Shown in pieces: positions 40,496 to 50,227 of a DNA stretch of 64,000 nt. The position numbers were made by a program, and so were the translations under genes. The DNA lies in NCBI RefSeq assembly GCF_001676385.1, contig NZ_LYVJ01000010.1, positions 158,209 to 222,208 of the forward strand. The letters are read 5' to 3'. Every line of letters begins with the position of its first letter. The stretch's first letter is position 1. Below the pieces are notes generated by a model. It was given only the letters and a program-made list of their open reading frames with translations, did no database searches and was not told where the DNA came from. Source of the DNA: Stenotrophomonas maltophilia. Its GTDB lineage: Bacteria > Pseudomonadota > Gammaproteobacteria > Xanthomonadales > Xanthomonadaceae.

Positions 40496-41244
40496 GCGTC
40501 TGCCTCCTGGCGGCCGGGACGGTCCAGCTGTCTGCGGATCAGTACGTACAGGCCCAGCGACAGCAGCCAACAGATCAGCGCAGTGGCCACATCATGCGAA
40601 AGGAAATGAGCGCCGCGCAGCTGCTGGCTGACGCCGAACAGCAGGCCGGTGCCGAGGCCGATCCACAACCCGGCCCAGCGCCACGCGGGACGCCACAACA
40701 GGGCGAAATAGTACAGGCAGAGCCATGCATAACCCGCGCTGGCGTGGCCAGCCGGGAAACACGCCTGCGGGCTCATGCCGGCGGGACGTGCGGTGAAAAG
40801 TCCGATGAAAGGCTGGTGGCCGCCGTACCGCAGCAGGTCCCAGGGGCATTCCATGGGAACCAGCGATTTCAGCAGGGAGATCGCACCGGTGCCCAATGCC
40901 ATGGCAATCACGACATACAGCAACGCCCACCGCAGGGTGCGGTCACGACCTTTGCGCCAGTGGTGGAAGCACAGCAGGATGGCCACCAGCGCCGCGGCAG
41001 TGCTCAGCCATTTGCCGGCCCTGTGCACGACCGTGCGGGTGATCCAGGCGTCCTGCAATGCCCAGTGGCCGCCTTCGAGTCGGAACAGGTGATCGGCCAC
41101 CCACTGATCGCCACCGAAACCCATCAGCAGCGTGAACACCGGTAGGCCGATGGCCACGGGCAGCCAGAGGTGGGTCAGGGCGAATCTGGACGCCAGCGGC
41201 GATGTCGCAAACGGCGCTACCGAATCAAGGGGACGAACGGGCAT
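40492..41244 (-). CDS. PAP2-family membrane phosphatase (lipid phosphatase)
   Basis: A 250-residue protein with about six helices and the three PAP2 motifs: KSLVPMECPWDL, CFPAGHASAGYA and QLRGAHFLSHDVATA. Relatives remove phosphate from lipid A (LpxE/LpxF/LpxT-like) or undecaprenyl diphosphate; which one is not decidable here. ATGA overlap with eptA suggests that it prepares or balances lipid A phosphates for phosphoethanolamine transfer. ATG 41244 is the only well-placed start. Confidence 0.88.
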   Translation of the reverse strand: MPVRPLDSVAPFATSPLASRFALTHLWLPVAIGLPVFTLLMGFGGDQWVADHLFRLEGGHWALQDAWITRTVVHRAGKWLSTAAALVAILLCFHHWRKGRDRTLRWALLYVVIAMALGTGAISLLKSLVPMECPWDLLRYGGHQPFIGLFTARPAGMSPQACFPAGHASAGYAWLCLYYFALLWRPAWRWAGLWIGLGTGLLFGVSQQLRGAHFLSHDVATALICWLLSLGLYVLIRRQLDRPGRQEADA

Positions 41245-41293
41245 GCGGGGAAGGGGCGGTTCCGGAATCCGCCGCCATGCTCGTCACCTGGAT

Positions 41294-41309
41294 GTCGGAG
41301 AAGGGTCGG
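41294..41309 (-). promoter_or_regulatory. Weak ColR-box-like site before the PAP2-eptA unit
   Basis: Minus-strand CCGACCCTTCTCCGAC, 50 bp before the PAP2 start, matches 12 of 16 bases of the stronger site at 43103. Candidate only. Confidence 0.25.
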
Positions 41310-41355
41310 ACGCTCGTTCGAGCCGGGTTAATGCCCGCCCGGCCCATGCCAACGT

Positions 41356-43059
41356 TCAGTCTTCTTCGGCGGTCGATCCGGCCCGCTCGGCATGGCATTG
41401 CGGATCCAGCGCGGTACCGGGAAGCAGTTGCCAACGATTCCGGTTGGCAACACCGATTTCGATCACCTTGCCCGGGTCCACGCAGGGACTCATGGCCTGA
41501 TCCAGTACCAGCAGCCAGCGCCTGCCAGGCGCCTCGGCCAACCACCGGCCGGCGTCGTGCCATTGCTCGGCCCAGGGCCGCTTGAAGCCGAACTCGCGCA
41601 CCGGCCGGTCGGCCTGCAACAGGTTCTGCTCGCGCCAGGCGACCAGCGCCAGTTCGGCGTCCGGGCCGATCCGTGTGCCCACCCGGCGCATCAGCGCCGA
41701 TGCTGACGCGTACGGGTCCAGTGCGGGCATGAGCACCAGGCCGTAGAGCATCCACAACATGCCGTGGGCCAGCAGCACCAGTGTGGCGGCGCGGCGTACC
41801 CGCAGCCACACGATCAACGTCGCCAGGGCGATGGCGAAGGTCAGCAGGCCATCGCCCAGCACCGGCAGCAGGGTGTCGGGCATCGCCCGGCGCTGCAGCT
41901 GCGCAAGGGCCCAGGGATGCTCGGTGAGCAGCATCACGCCGAGCACGCCGGTGGCCAGCATCAGCACCCCGCAGTAGCCGGCCAGGTAGCGGCGGACCCC
42001 TGGCCGGCGCAGCAGGCCGGGCAGCAGCGGCGCCACTGCCAGCGCCATGGCCGGCAGCATCGGCAGCAGGTACACCTCCCGCTTGCCTGGGCTGGCGCTG
42101 AAGAACAGCAGCACCAGCACGGCCCAGCCCAGCAACAGCCATTGGCGGCGGTCGCCACGGCGGATGCGGCGCCACCACGGCTTGAACAGCATCGGCAGCA
42201 GCAGGCTGCCGGGGAGCCACAGGGTCAGGATCACCTGCAGGTAGTACCAGGCCGGTTGCCGGTGGTGCCAGGCATTGGCATAGCGGGTACCGGTCTGCTT
42301 GAACAACAGTTCATGCGCGTACGCCTGCAGCTCGGCACTGGGTGCGTGCAGCAGTGCCCAGCCCAGTGGTGCCAGCCACACGGCGGTTCCCAGCAGGAAG
42401 GCGGGAATCAGCCACAGCAGGGTCGCGGGATGCGGCCCCTCCACCGGGCGGCCACGACGGCGCTGGTACAGCCACCAGCCGAACCAGGGCAGCACCATCA
42501 GCAGCGGCAGGAATCCCACGCCCTTGGTCACGGTGCCGACGCCTGCGGCGAAGCCGGCCAGCCACAGTGCCGGCAGGTTGCGGCGCTCGCACAGGTGGCG
42601 CAACAGGCCCCACAGGGCCACGGTCGTCATTCCCACCAGCACCATGTCGATCTGTGCACGCTTGGCCATCAGCCCGAACTGCAGGGTGCAGAACAGCGCC
42701 GCCAGGGCATAGGCGGAATGCCGCGGCGACCACAGCCGGCGTGCCAGATCCGACACCAGCCACAAGCTGAGCAGGGCGCCCAGCAGTGAGGGAAGCAGGA
42801 ATGACCACTGCCAGCTGCCGATCACTTCATAGGCGGCCGCCTGCATCCACATGAACACTGGCGGTTTTTCGGCATACAGCTCGCTACCCCGGTGCGGCAG
42901 CAGCCATTGGCCGCTTTCGACCATGGTCCGTGCGGCCAGCACGAAGCGCGGCTCGTCCGGCGGTTGCGGCTGCCGGAGGCCGATACCGGCTGCCAATGCA
43001 GCGACGATCAGCAGCCACAACAGGGGCAGGCGCCAACGGCGGGACAGGGCAACGGGCAC
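41356..43059 (-). CDS. GT39-family membrane glycosyltransferase (ArnT-like)
   Basis: A 567-residue polytopic protein. The first periplasmic loop has PDEPRFVLAARTMVESG with acidic residues and YAEKPPVFMWMQAAAY, both typical of PMT/ArnT (GT39) enzymes that transfer a sugar from a polyprenyl-phosphate donor. About 11-12 helices follow and a short soluble tail closes the protein. ArnT proper adds aminoarabinose to lipid A; no arn biosynthesis gene is in the window, so the sugar is unknown. I start at GTG 43059 because GGAG stands upstream; TTG 43077 is the alternative. Lies 111 bp upstream of the PAP2-eptA pair on the same strand. Confidence 0.85.
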   Translation of the reverse strand: MPVALSRRWRLPLLWLLIVAALAAGIGLRQPQPPDEPRFVLAARTMVESGQWLLPHRGSELYAEKPPVFMWMQAAAYEVIGSWQWSFLLPSLLGALLSLWLVSDLARRLWSPRHSAYALAALFCTLQFGLMAKRAQIDMVLVGMTTVALWGLLRHLCERRNLPALWLAGFAAGVGTVTKGVGFLPLLMVLPWFGWWLYQRRRGRPVEGPHPATLLWLIPAFLLGTAVWLAPLGWALLHAPSAELQAYAHELLFKQTGTRYANAWHHRQPAWYYLQVILTLWLPGSLLLPMLFKPWWRRIRRGDRRQWLLLGWAVLVLLFFSASPGKREVYLLPMLPAMALAVAPLLPGLLRRPGVRRYLAGYCGVLMLATGVLGVMLLTEHPWALAQLQRRAMPDTLLPVLGDGLLTFAIALATLIVWLRVRRAATLVLLAHGMLWMLYGLVLMPALDPYASASALMRRVGTRIGPDAELALVAWREQNLLQADRPVREFGFKRPWAEQWHDAGRWLAEAPGRRWLLVLDQAMSPCVDPGKVIEIGVANRNRWQLLPGTALDPQCHAERAGSTAEED

Positions 43060-43102
43060 GGCAGGCTCCGGGAGCAAAAACCGCCATTTTGAAATGGCCG
43101 GG

Positions 43103-43118
43103 GTGGAAAAAGTGTCGG
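43103..43118 (-). promoter_or_regulatory. ColR-box-like site between the GT39 gene and colR
   Basis: Minus-strand CCGACACTTTTTCCAC fits the Pseudomonas ColR consensus as I recall it (YYNASNNYTTTTTCAC) with one mismatch. It lies 44 bp before the GT39 start and faces that gene. Its position next to colR makes it a good candidate, but the consensus comes from another genus. Confidence 0.45.
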
Positions 43119-43190
43119 AGAGGGGCAGGGCGACCGCATTCCGACATGTGCGGCGCTACCATGGTACGGACTTCCGTGGATGTTTCGTGC

Positions 43191-43901
43191 ATGCGACTGT
43201 TGGTGATCGAGGACAACCGCCAGCTGGTGGCCAACCTGTTTGACTACTTCGAGTCGCGCGGGCACGTGCTCGACGTGGCCCCCGATGGCATCACCGGGCT
43301 GCATCTGGCCGGAAGCCACCCCTACGATGCCGTGATCCTGGATTGGATGCTGCCGCGCATGGAGGGGCCGGAAGTGCTGCGCCGGCTGCGTGCCGAGCAT
43401 GGCTCGGAAGTCCCGGTGATCATGCTGACCGCGCGCGACGAGCTGCCGGACAAGATTGCCGGCTTCCGCGCCGGGGCCGATGACTACCTGACCAAGCCAT
43501 TCGCCCTGCCCGAACTGGAGGTCCGGCTGGAAGCGCTGGTGCTGCGTGCACGCGGCCGCAACCCGCGCAAGCGGCTGCAGGTGGGCGACCTGGTACTTGA
43601 CCTGGCCACCCTGGAGGCCCAGCGCGGCGGGCAGGCACTGCATCTGTATCCGGCCTGCCGCAAGCTGCTGGAAGTGTTGATGCGGGCCAGCCCCGGAGCG
43701 GTCACCCGGCAGCAGCTGGAGTTCGCCCTGTGGGGCGATGAGCCGCCGGATGGCGACCTGCTGCGCTCGCATGTGTATGAGCTGCGGCGCAGCGTGGACG
43801 GCCCGTTCGACGAGAAACTGATCCATACCCTGCCTCGGGTCGGTTATCGATTGGCCGTGGCGGAGAGCTCCGGTACCGGGAACGCCGATGAAGGCGCGTA
43901 A
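43191..43901 (+). CDS. colR: OmpR-family response regulator ColR
   Basis: A 236-residue regulator with a receiver domain (Asp51 in DAVILDWMLPRMEG; Lys in LTKPFALPELE) and a C-terminal winged helix ending RSHVYELRRSVDGPFDEKL and HTLPRVGYRLAV. The ending closely resembles ColR of Pseudomonas and Xanthomonas, which controls envelope and lipid A genes. ATG 43191 starts the receiver cleanly; ATG 43161 would add 10 residues. It overlaps colS by 14 bp and is divergent from the GT39-PAP2-eptA unit. Confidence 0.85.
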   Translation: MRLLVIEDNRQLVANLFDYFESRGHVLDVAPDGITGLHLAGSHPYDAVILDWMLPRMEGPEVLRRLRAEHGSEVPVIMLTARDELPDKIAGFRAGADDYLTKPFALPELEVRLEALVLRARGRNPRKRLQVGDLVLDLATLEAQRGGQALHLYPACRKLLEVLMRASPGAVTRQQLEFALWGDEPPDGDLLRSHVYELRRSVDGPFDEKLIHTLPRVGYRLAVAESSGTGNADEGA

Positions 43902-45171
43902 GCCCGGTCCCCTGTACCGGCGCGTGGTGTGGTGGTTGCTGGGCTACCTGGCGCTGCTGTCGATCGCCGTGTTCAGTGTCGGCAACTACGTGCACGAACA
44001 CGCCGAGCACGCCGCCTGGCGCGCACTGCTCAATTCCGAGCTGGACAGCATCGTCGAGCACGTTGAGCACGAGCCGCACTACCGTTGGCAGGATTCGGAC
44101 ACGCTCAGCCTGTTCCGTTTCGATGCGGCCAACCTTCCCGAAAGCCTGCGCGCACTGCATCCTGGATTGCATGACGGCGTGATGGTCAAGGGCCGCGAGA
44201 CGGCGGTGATGGTGCGTGAGACCCGTTCGATGGGACGGGTCGCGCTGGTGCTGGACATTTCAGACTTCCACGACCTGGAACAGTTCGCCACGCGCTGGGT
44301 GATGCTGGCCGGGGTGATCATGATCTTCGTCACGGTGCTGATGGCTTCATTCGGCATGGAACGCATGGTGCGTCCGCTGAGCCTGCTGGCCCAGCACATC
44401 GCGGCGCTGCGTCCGGGCGAGCAGGGCCAGCGCATCGACGTCGATCCACGCGGCAGTTCCGAACTGCATACCATCGCTGATGCGCTCAACGACTACCTGG
44501 ACCGCAACGAGCAGTTCGTCGAGCGCGAGCGGGTGTTCATCAGTACCGCGAGCCACGAGCTGCGCACGCCGATAGCGGTGATGACCGGAGCGGCCGAACT
44601 GGCGCTGGAGCAGCCCGGCCTGCCCGAGCGCGCGCGCCAGCAGATGCTGCGCGTATTGCGTACGGCGCAGAGTGTGGAACAGTTGATCGAACTGCTGCTG
44701 GTCCTGGCCCGCGATCCGGCGCGATTGGCCGCGCACGCCGAGCGCATCGCGCTGGACCAGCTGTTGCCTGAGATCGTCGATGACCACCGTCACCTGCTGG
44801 GCGACAAGGACCTGAGCATCGGAATCCAGGCCGCGCCCGTGGATATCGTCGCGCCGCTGGCGGTGGTGCAGGCGGCGATCGGCAACCTGCTGCGCAATGC
44901 CATCGAAAACAGTGGCCGGGGGCATATCGAACTGCGGTTGAATTCCTCGGCGGTGTTGACCCTGCAGGATCCGGGCCACGGCATGAGCCCGGAGGAGATC
45001 GCCGCGATCCATGCGCGGATGGCGCGTGGCGAGCGAGCCGATCGCAGCGGTATCGGCCTGGACCTGATCGCGCGGTTGTGCGAGCACCTGGGGTGGACCT
45101 TGCAGCTGTATCCCTGCGAGCCACGCGGGACACGCGCCACCCTGGACTTCGGCGCGTCACGACCGGCCTGA
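43888..45171 (+). CDS. colS: Sensor histidine kinase ColS
   Basis: A 427-residue kinase: TM1 about 13-33, a periplasmic sensor domain of about 100 residues, TM2 about 133-153, HAMP-like linker, HisKA with His223 in STASHELRTPIA, and a HATPase domain (NLLRNAIENS, DPGHGMSPEE). The periplasmic part has E57-H-V-E60 within a His/Glu-rich stretch; ColS of Pseudomonas senses Fe(III)/Zn through an ExxE motif, so metal sensing is likely. Gene order colR-colS with overlap supports the pair. Confidence 0.85.
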   Translation: MKARKPGPLYRRVVWWLLGYLALLSIAVFSVGNYVHEHAEHAAWRALLNSELDSIVEHVEHEPHYRWQDSDTLSLFRFDAANLPESLRALHPGLHDGVMVKGRETAVMVRETRSMGRVALVLDISDFHDLEQFATRWVMLAGVIMIFVTVLMASFGMERMVRPLSLLAQHIAALRPGEQGQRIDVDPRGSSELHTIADALNDYLDRNEQFVERERVFISTASHELRTPIAVMTGAAELALEQPGLPERARQQMLRVLRTAQSVEQLIELLLVLARDPARLAAHAERIALDQLLPEIVDDHRHLLGDKDLSIGIQAAPVDIVAPLAVVQAAIGNLLRNAIENSGRGHIELRLNSSAVLTLQDPGHGMSPEEIAAIHARMARGERADRSGIGLDLIARLCEHLGWTLQLYPCEPRGTRATLDFGASRPA

Positions 45172-45290
45172 CCCGGATCCCCACCTGCCCCGCGCTGCGG
45201 CATGACCCAGCGTGAAGGCGGTGTTAATCTCGACCTGCGCCGCTTCATGCGGCGCTTTCTTTTCCGCTCTTTCGATCGACAGAGGATCCC

Positions 45291-46541
45291 ATGCCGACCG
45301 AACCCGCTACTGCCCTGATCAGCAACGACGTCGTTGGACTGGGCCTGATTGCCGCCACCCTGGCCCTGATCTTCTGGGCTGCCGGTGGCCCGACCCCGCT
45401 GCTGAAGAAGATCTTCGCCTGGGTGCCGGCACTGCTGCTGTGCTATTTCATCCCCGCGATCTACAACACCGCCGGTGTCATCGATGGCCACAACACCTCG
45501 CTGTACAACCCGGTCGCGCGCGACGTGCTGCTGCCGGCGGCGCTGGTCCTGCTGACCCTGTCGATCGACCTGAAGGGCGTCATCAAGCTGGGGCCCAAGC
45601 TGCTGGCCGTGTTCTGTGCAGGCACCGCCGGCATCATGCTGGGTGCCATCGTCTCGTTCCAGCTGATGAAGCTGATCCATCCTGAAACCGTGGCCGGAGA
45701 TACCTGGGCCGGCATGGCCGCACTGGCCGGCAGCTGGATCGGTGGCGGCGCCAACATGGTTGCCATGCGCGAAGTGTTCGGCACCGATGCCACCACCTTT
45801 GGCCAGTTCGCGGTGGTCGACGTGGCCTGTGCCAGCCTGTGGATGGCGATCCTGCTGTTCCTGGCCAATCGCGCACAGCAGATCGACACCCGCAATGGTG
45901 CCGACACCCGTGCCATCGACGAGATGAAGGCGCGCATCAGTGCCTACGAGGCGCAGAACGCGCGCATTCCCAGCACTACCGACCTTATGGTCATCGTTGG
46001 CGTCGCTTTGGGCGGCGTCGGCCTGGCCCATGCGATCGCCGCGCCGCTGTCGGACTGGTTCAAGGCGCACGTCAGCTGGGCCAGCCAGTTCAGCCTGGAC
46101 AGCCGTTTCGTATGGGTGATCCTGCTGTCCACGGCGATGGGCCTGGGCCTGAGCTTCACCCGTGCACGCCGCCTGGAAGCGGCCGGTGCCTCGCGGCTGG
46201 GCACGGTGTTCCTGTATTTCCTGATTGCGTGCATCGGCATGCAGATGAACCTGCTGTCGCTGCTGGACCGGCCATGGCTGTTCCTGCTCGGCGCGATCTG
46301 GATGGCCACGCACGTGCTGGTGCTATGGATCGTGGCCAAGCTGCTGCGTGCACCGCTGTTCTTCTTCGCGATCGGTTCCCAGGGCAACATTGGCGCCGCC
46401 GCCTCGGCCCCGGCGGTGGCTGCCGCGTTCCACCCGACGCTGGCGCCAGTGGGGGTGCTGCTGGGTACGGTGGGCTATGCCACCGGCACCGGGCTGGCCT
46501 ACGTTACCGGCCTGATCCTGAAATGGATGGCCAACGGCTGA
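45291..46541 (+). CDS. DUF819 family membrane protein
   Basis: A 416-residue polytopic protein with about 10-12 helices. GMAALAGSWIGGGANMVAMRE and FFFAIGSQGNIGAAASAPAVAAAF are repeated-motif helices characteristic of DUF819 (YjcL-like) proteins, which look like transporters but have no proven substrate. A soluble loop lies around residues 200-225. AGAGGA lies upstream of ATG 45291. A hairpin repeat block follows. Confidence 0.87.
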   Translation: MPTEPATALISNDVVGLGLIAATLALIFWAAGGPTPLLKKIFAWVPALLLCYFIPAIYNTAGVIDGHNTSLYNPVARDVLLPAALVLLTLSIDLKGVIKLGPKLLAVFCAGTAGIMLGAIVSFQLMKLIHPETVAGDTWAGMAALAGSWIGGGANMVAMREVFGTDATTFGQFAVVDVACASLWMAILLFLANRAQQIDTRNGADTRAIDEMKARISAYEAQNARIPSTTDLMVIVGVALGGVGLAHAIAAPLSDWFKAHVSWASQFSLDSRFVWVILLSTAMGLGLSFTRARRLEAAGASRLGTVFLYFLIACIGMQMNLLSLLDRPWLFLLGAIWMATHVLVLWIVAKLLRAPLFFFAIGSQGNIGAAASAPAVAAAFHPTLAPVGVLLGTVGYATGTGLAYVTGLILKWMANG

Positions 46542-46578
46542 GGAAGGGCGCCCTGGCCGCACTTTCCCGCCACCTGCG

Positions 46579-46688
46579 GTAGATCCATGAAAACGAAGGG
46601 GTCAGATCCGTTTCCCGGAGGAAACGGATCTGACCCCGAGGCCATTCCATCACTGGCAGGCTTCTTCCACGCATGGCGTGGATCTACG
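46579..46688. repeat. SMAG-like dimer interrupted by a GGGGTCAGATCC hairpin (copy 3)
   Basis: Left remnant GTAGATCCATG at 46579; hairpin GGGGTCAGATCCGTTTCC / GGAAACGGATCTGACCCC at 46598-46637; right arm CCACGCATGGCGTGGATCTAC at 46667-46687, whose last bases are the inverse of the left head. The arrangement looks like one repeat lying inside another. Confidence 0.6.
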
Positions 46689-46720
46689 GAACGTCGCTCG
46701 AGTGCTGTCGAACCCGACCC

Positions 46721-46945
46721 TCAGCAGCAACGGCCACCATTGCGGCCACCGTAGCGCGCTTCCTGGCGTTCACGGAAGAACGTCTTGTAGTCCATCGGCT
46801 CCTGGTCCGGATGCTTCTCCAGCATGTGCCGGACATAGTTGTCGTAATCAGGGATGCCACAGCACAGCCGCGCGGTCTGCACCAGGCGCCGCCAGAGGCG
46901 GCGGTGTGCCTGGTACTGGCCAGCGGGAACCAGTTGCGTACTCAT
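46721..46945 (-). CDS. ybdD: YbdD/YjiX family small protein
   Basis: A 74-residue protein ending in a Gly/Cys-rich tail (GGRNGGRCC). The core [20 protein letters not shown] and [14 protein letters not shown] is the YbdD/YjiX (DUF466) signature. These small proteins are always found behind cstA-type genes and help pyruvate uptake. ATG 46945 shares its A with the cstA stop (TGATG), so translation is coupled; a GTG one codon upstream is also possible. Confidence 0.9.
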   Translation of the reverse strand: MSTQLVPAGQYQAHRRLWRRLVQTARLCCGIPDYDNYVRHMLEKHPDQEPMDYKTFFRERQEARYGGRNGGRCC

Positions 46946-49026
46946 CACAGATCCGCCATTTCATGCGGCTTCAGCGCCACGTAAGGGGTCTCGCGGTCGC
47001 TGCGCTGCGGATTGCGGCGGGCCGCCAGGATGGTCCTGATCGAATACACCAGCACTGCGCCCACCACCAGCAGGAACAGCGCGGTCAGGCCGGTGTTGAC
47101 GTAGGCGTTGAGCACGATCTGCTTCATCTGCGCCACCGACTTTGCCGGCGCGGTGATCGTATCGCTGGCGATCGCGGCCTGGAACTTGTGCGCCTGCGCC
47201 AGGAAGCCCTGCGCCGGATTGCTGTCGAAGATCTTGATGAACCCCGCGTACGTGGTGCAGATCAGCAACCACACTGCAGGTACTGCGGTCACCCACGCAT
47301 AGCGGTCACGCTTCATCTTGAACAGCACCACCGTGCCCAGCATCAGCGCGATGCCGGCCAGCATCTGGTTGGAGATGCCGAACAGCGGCCACAGGGTCTG
47401 GATGCCGCCGAACGGATCGACCACGCCGGTGTAGAGCAGGTAGCCCCACAGCGCCACGCAACCGGCGGTGCCGATGATGTTGGCCGTCCACGACTCGGTC
47501 TTCTTCAGTGCCGGCACGAAGTTGCCCAGCAGGTCCTGCAGCATGAAGCGTCCGGCGCGCGTACCCGCATCCACTGCAGTGAGGATGAACAGCGCTTCGA
47601 ACAGGATCGCGAAGTGGTACCAGAACGCCATCATCGCCTCGCTGCTGCTGGGGATGGCCTGGTGCAGGATCTGCGCGATACCCACCGCCAGCGTCGGCGC
47701 GCCACCGGCACGATGCAGGATGGTCGGTTCACCGATCGCCGCCGCGGTCGCGGTCAACTGCTCGGGGGTGATGGCGAAGCCCCACGTGTTGGTGATGTAG
47801 TGCGCCGCCGAGGCGGCATCGGCACCGATCACGGCCGCCGGGCTGTTCATCGCGAAGTAGATGCCCGGGTCGATGATCGAGGCCGCGACCAGTGCCATCA
47901 CTGCCACGAACGACTCCATCAGCATGCCGCCGTAGCCGATGTAGCGCATGTGCGATTCATTGGCCAGCAGCTTCGGCGTCGTGCCGGAGGAGATCAGGGC
48001 ATGGAAGCCTGAGACCGCACCGCAGGCGATGGTGATGAACAGGAACGGGAACATGCCCCCCTTCCACACCGGACCGTCACCGCTGGCGGCGAACTGGGTC
48101 AGCGCCGGCATCTTCAGTTCCGGCATCACGATCAGGATGCCGATGGCCAGCGCGATGATGGTGCCGATCTTGAGGAAGGTCGACAGGTAGTCCCGCGGTG
48201 CCAGCAGCAGCCACACCGGCAGGACCGAGGCGACGAAGCCATAGCCGATCAGCATCCAGGTGATCTGGGTGCCGGTGAAGGTGAAGGCCGGGCCCCACAC
48301 GGGATCGGCGGCGACCTTGCCGCCGTACCAGATCGCGGCCAGCAGCAGGACCAGGCCGACCACCGAGATCTCACCGATCCTGCCGGGGCGGATGTAGCGC
48401 ATGTACACACCCATCAGGATCGCAATGGGCATCGTCGCGATTACCGTGAACATGCCCCATGGGCTTTCGGCCAGTGCCTTGACGACCACCATGGCCAGCA
48501 CCGCCAGGATGATGATCATGATCAGGAACGCGCCGAACAGCGCGATGGTGCCGGGTACCTGGCCCATTTCCTCGCGGACCAGGTCGCCCAGCGATCGCCC
48601 GTTGCGGCGGCTGGAGAGGAACAGGACCATGAAGTCCTGCACCGCGCCGGCCAGCACCACGCCGACCACCAGCCACAGCAGGCCGGGCAGGTAGCCCATC
48701 TGCGCGGCCAGCACCGGGCCGACCAGCGGGCCGGCGCCGGCGATGGCGGCGAAGTGGTGGCCGAACAGCACGTGCTTGTTGGTCGGGACGTAGTCCAGGC
48801 CATCGTTGTTGATCACCGCCGGGGTGGCCCGGGTGGGATCGAGCTGCATCACCTTGCTGGCGATGAACAGGCTGTAGAAGCGGTAGGCGATCAGGTAGAT
48901 CGAGACCGCGGCAACCACGATCCACAGCGCGTTGATGTGTTCACCCCGGCGCAGGGCCACGGTACCCAGGCAAAACGCGCCGAGCAGGGCGAGTACCGCC
49001 CAACCCAGTTTGGCAAACCCTTTCAT
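46945..49026 (-). CDS. cstA: CstA-family carbon starvation protein (pyruvate transporter type)
   Basis: A 693-residue membrane protein with about 16-18 helices. [38 protein letters not shown] and [13 protein letters not shown] are strongly conserved in CstA/BtsT. Members take up pyruvate (and perhaps peptides) during carbon limitation. GGGAGAG lies upstream of the ATG. Followed by its usual partner ybdD with coupled stop and start. It is divergent from a pirin gene across a 215-bp gap in which I recognise no further feature. Confidence 0.95.
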   Translation of the reverse strand: MKGFAKLGWAVLALLGAFCLGTVALRRGEHINALWIVVAAVSIYLIAYRFYSLFIASKVMQLDPTRATPAVINNDGLDYVPTNKHVLFGHHFAAIAGAGPLVGPVLAAQMGYLPGLLWLVVGVVLAGAVQDFMVLFLSSRRNGRSLGDLVREEMGQVPGTIALFGAFLIMIIILAVLAMVVVKALAESPWGMFTVIATMPIAILMGVYMRYIRPGRIGEISVVGLVLLLAAIWYGGKVAADPVWGPAFTFTGTQITWMLIGYGFVASVLPVWLLLAPRDYLSTFLKIGTIIALAIGILIVMPELKMPALTQFAASGDGPVWKGGMFPFLFITIACGAVSGFHALISSGTTPKLLANESHMRYIGYGGMLMESFVAVMALVAASIIDPGIYFAMNSPAAVIGADAASAAHYITNTWGFAITPEQLTATAAAIGEPTILHRAGGAPTLAVGIAQILHQAIPSSSEAMMAFWYHFAILFEALFILTAVDAGTRAGRFMLQDLLGNFVPALKKTESWTANIIGTAGCVALWGYLLYTGVVDPFGGIQTLWPLFGISNQMLAGIALMLGTVVLFKMKRDRYAWVTAVPAVWLLICTTYAGFIKIFDSNPAQGFLAQAHKFQAAIASDTITAPAKSVAQMKQIVLNAYVNTGLTALFLLVVGAVLVYSIRTILAARRNPQRSDRETPYVALKPHEMADL

Positions 49027-49241
49027 GAGGTGCTCTCTCCCGGAAAGACAGTCAAAGAGTCCCGCGTGCCCTCGACAGGGTCAATCGGCACGGGACGAAT
49101 AGCCGTTAGTACTTTGGTCGTACGGTGGGGGCGCTGACGTGAAGCGAACATCAGGAATGGAACAATCGGTTGCGGCGCCATCCATTGGCGTGCAGACGCG
49201 TGGCGTCCATCTTCACTGGCATCCATCCAACAGGAGTCGCC

Positions 49242-50093
49242 ATGAGCTTTCCCGAACCGGTCCGTGTGCTGCGTACCATCCGTGGCATGCCTACGTCCGA
49301 CGGTGCAGGCGTCCGCCTGACCCGCGTCATCGGCGGCCCGGCGCTGCCCGATCTCGACCCGTTCCTGCTGCTTGATGAATTCGGCACTGACCGTGCCGAG
49401 GACTACATCGCCGGCTTCCCGGAGCATCCGCATCGTGGTTTCGAGACCGTCACCTACATGCTCGACGGACGCATGCGGCATCGCGACAACCACGGCAACG
49501 AGGGCCTGCTGACCCCGGGCAGCGTGCAGTGGATGACCGCTGGCCGTGGCCTGGTGCATTCGGAGATGCCCGAGCAGGAAAGCGGGCAGATGCGCGGCTT
49601 CCAGCTGTGGGTGAATCTGCCGGCGAAGGAAAAGATGACCGACCCGAAGTACCAGGAGTTCGCCCCCGAGCGCATTCCGGTGGTACAGCCGGAAACCGGC
49701 GTGGAAGTGAAGGTGATCGCCGGCACGGTCGACGGCACCCGGGGGCCGATCGTGCAGCCGGCCACCGAGCCGTTGTACCTGGACATCACGCTGGCGCCGG
49801 ATCGCGCCTGGACCTACGCGCTGCCGGAAGGGCACAACGCCTTTGCCTATGTGTTCGAAGGCGGGGTGACCGTGGGTGAACAGGACGCCGCGCGCGACGT
49901 CGCCCGCCAGGAACTGGCGGTGCTGGGCGGCGGCGAACAGCTGCACGTTTCGGCCGGCGGCGAAGGCGCGCGGCTGATCCTGGTGGCGGGCCGCCCACTG
50001 CGTGAGCCGGTGATGCGCCACGGCCCGTTCGTGATGAACACGCGCCAGGAACTGATGCAGGCCTTCGTCGATTTCCAGGAAGGCAGGTTCTGA
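49242..50093 (+). CDS. Pirin family protein
   Basis: A 283-residue bicupin. The N-terminal cupin carries the metal ligands in EHPHRGFETVTYMLDG and the following HSEMPEQ...GFQLWVNLP segment, as in pirins and quercetinase YhhW. The true function (quercetin dioxygenase, regulator or redox sensor) is not deducible. AGGAG precedes ATG 49242; an in-frame upstream ATG at 49170 would add 24 residues unlike pirins. A second, different pirin lies at 51725. Confidence 0.92.
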   Translation: MSFPEPVRVLRTIRGMPTSDGAGVRLTRVIGGPALPDLDPFLLLDEFGTDRAEDYIAGFPEHPHRGFETVTYMLDGRMRHRDNHGNEGLLTPGSVQWMTAGRGLVHSEMPEQESGQMRGFQLWVNLPAKEKMTDPKYQEFAPERIPVVQPETGVEVKVIAGTVDGTRGPIVQPATEPLYLDITLAPDRAWTYALPEGHNAFAYVFEGGVTVGEQDAARDVARQELAVLGGGEQLHVSAGGEGARLILVAGRPLREPVMRHGPFVMNTRQELMQAFVDFQEGRF

Positions 50094-50227
50094 CGGGGGG
50101 CGCCGGGCCCTGCCCGGTGGATGCCCGGCCGGACACGCGCCACGGAACGCTGCCGGGCATGGCCCGGCGTTACCGTGCGCGCGTTGGATCCTGCGGGGAG
50201 GCTGCCAGGCAGTCATCCCCGCCACCG

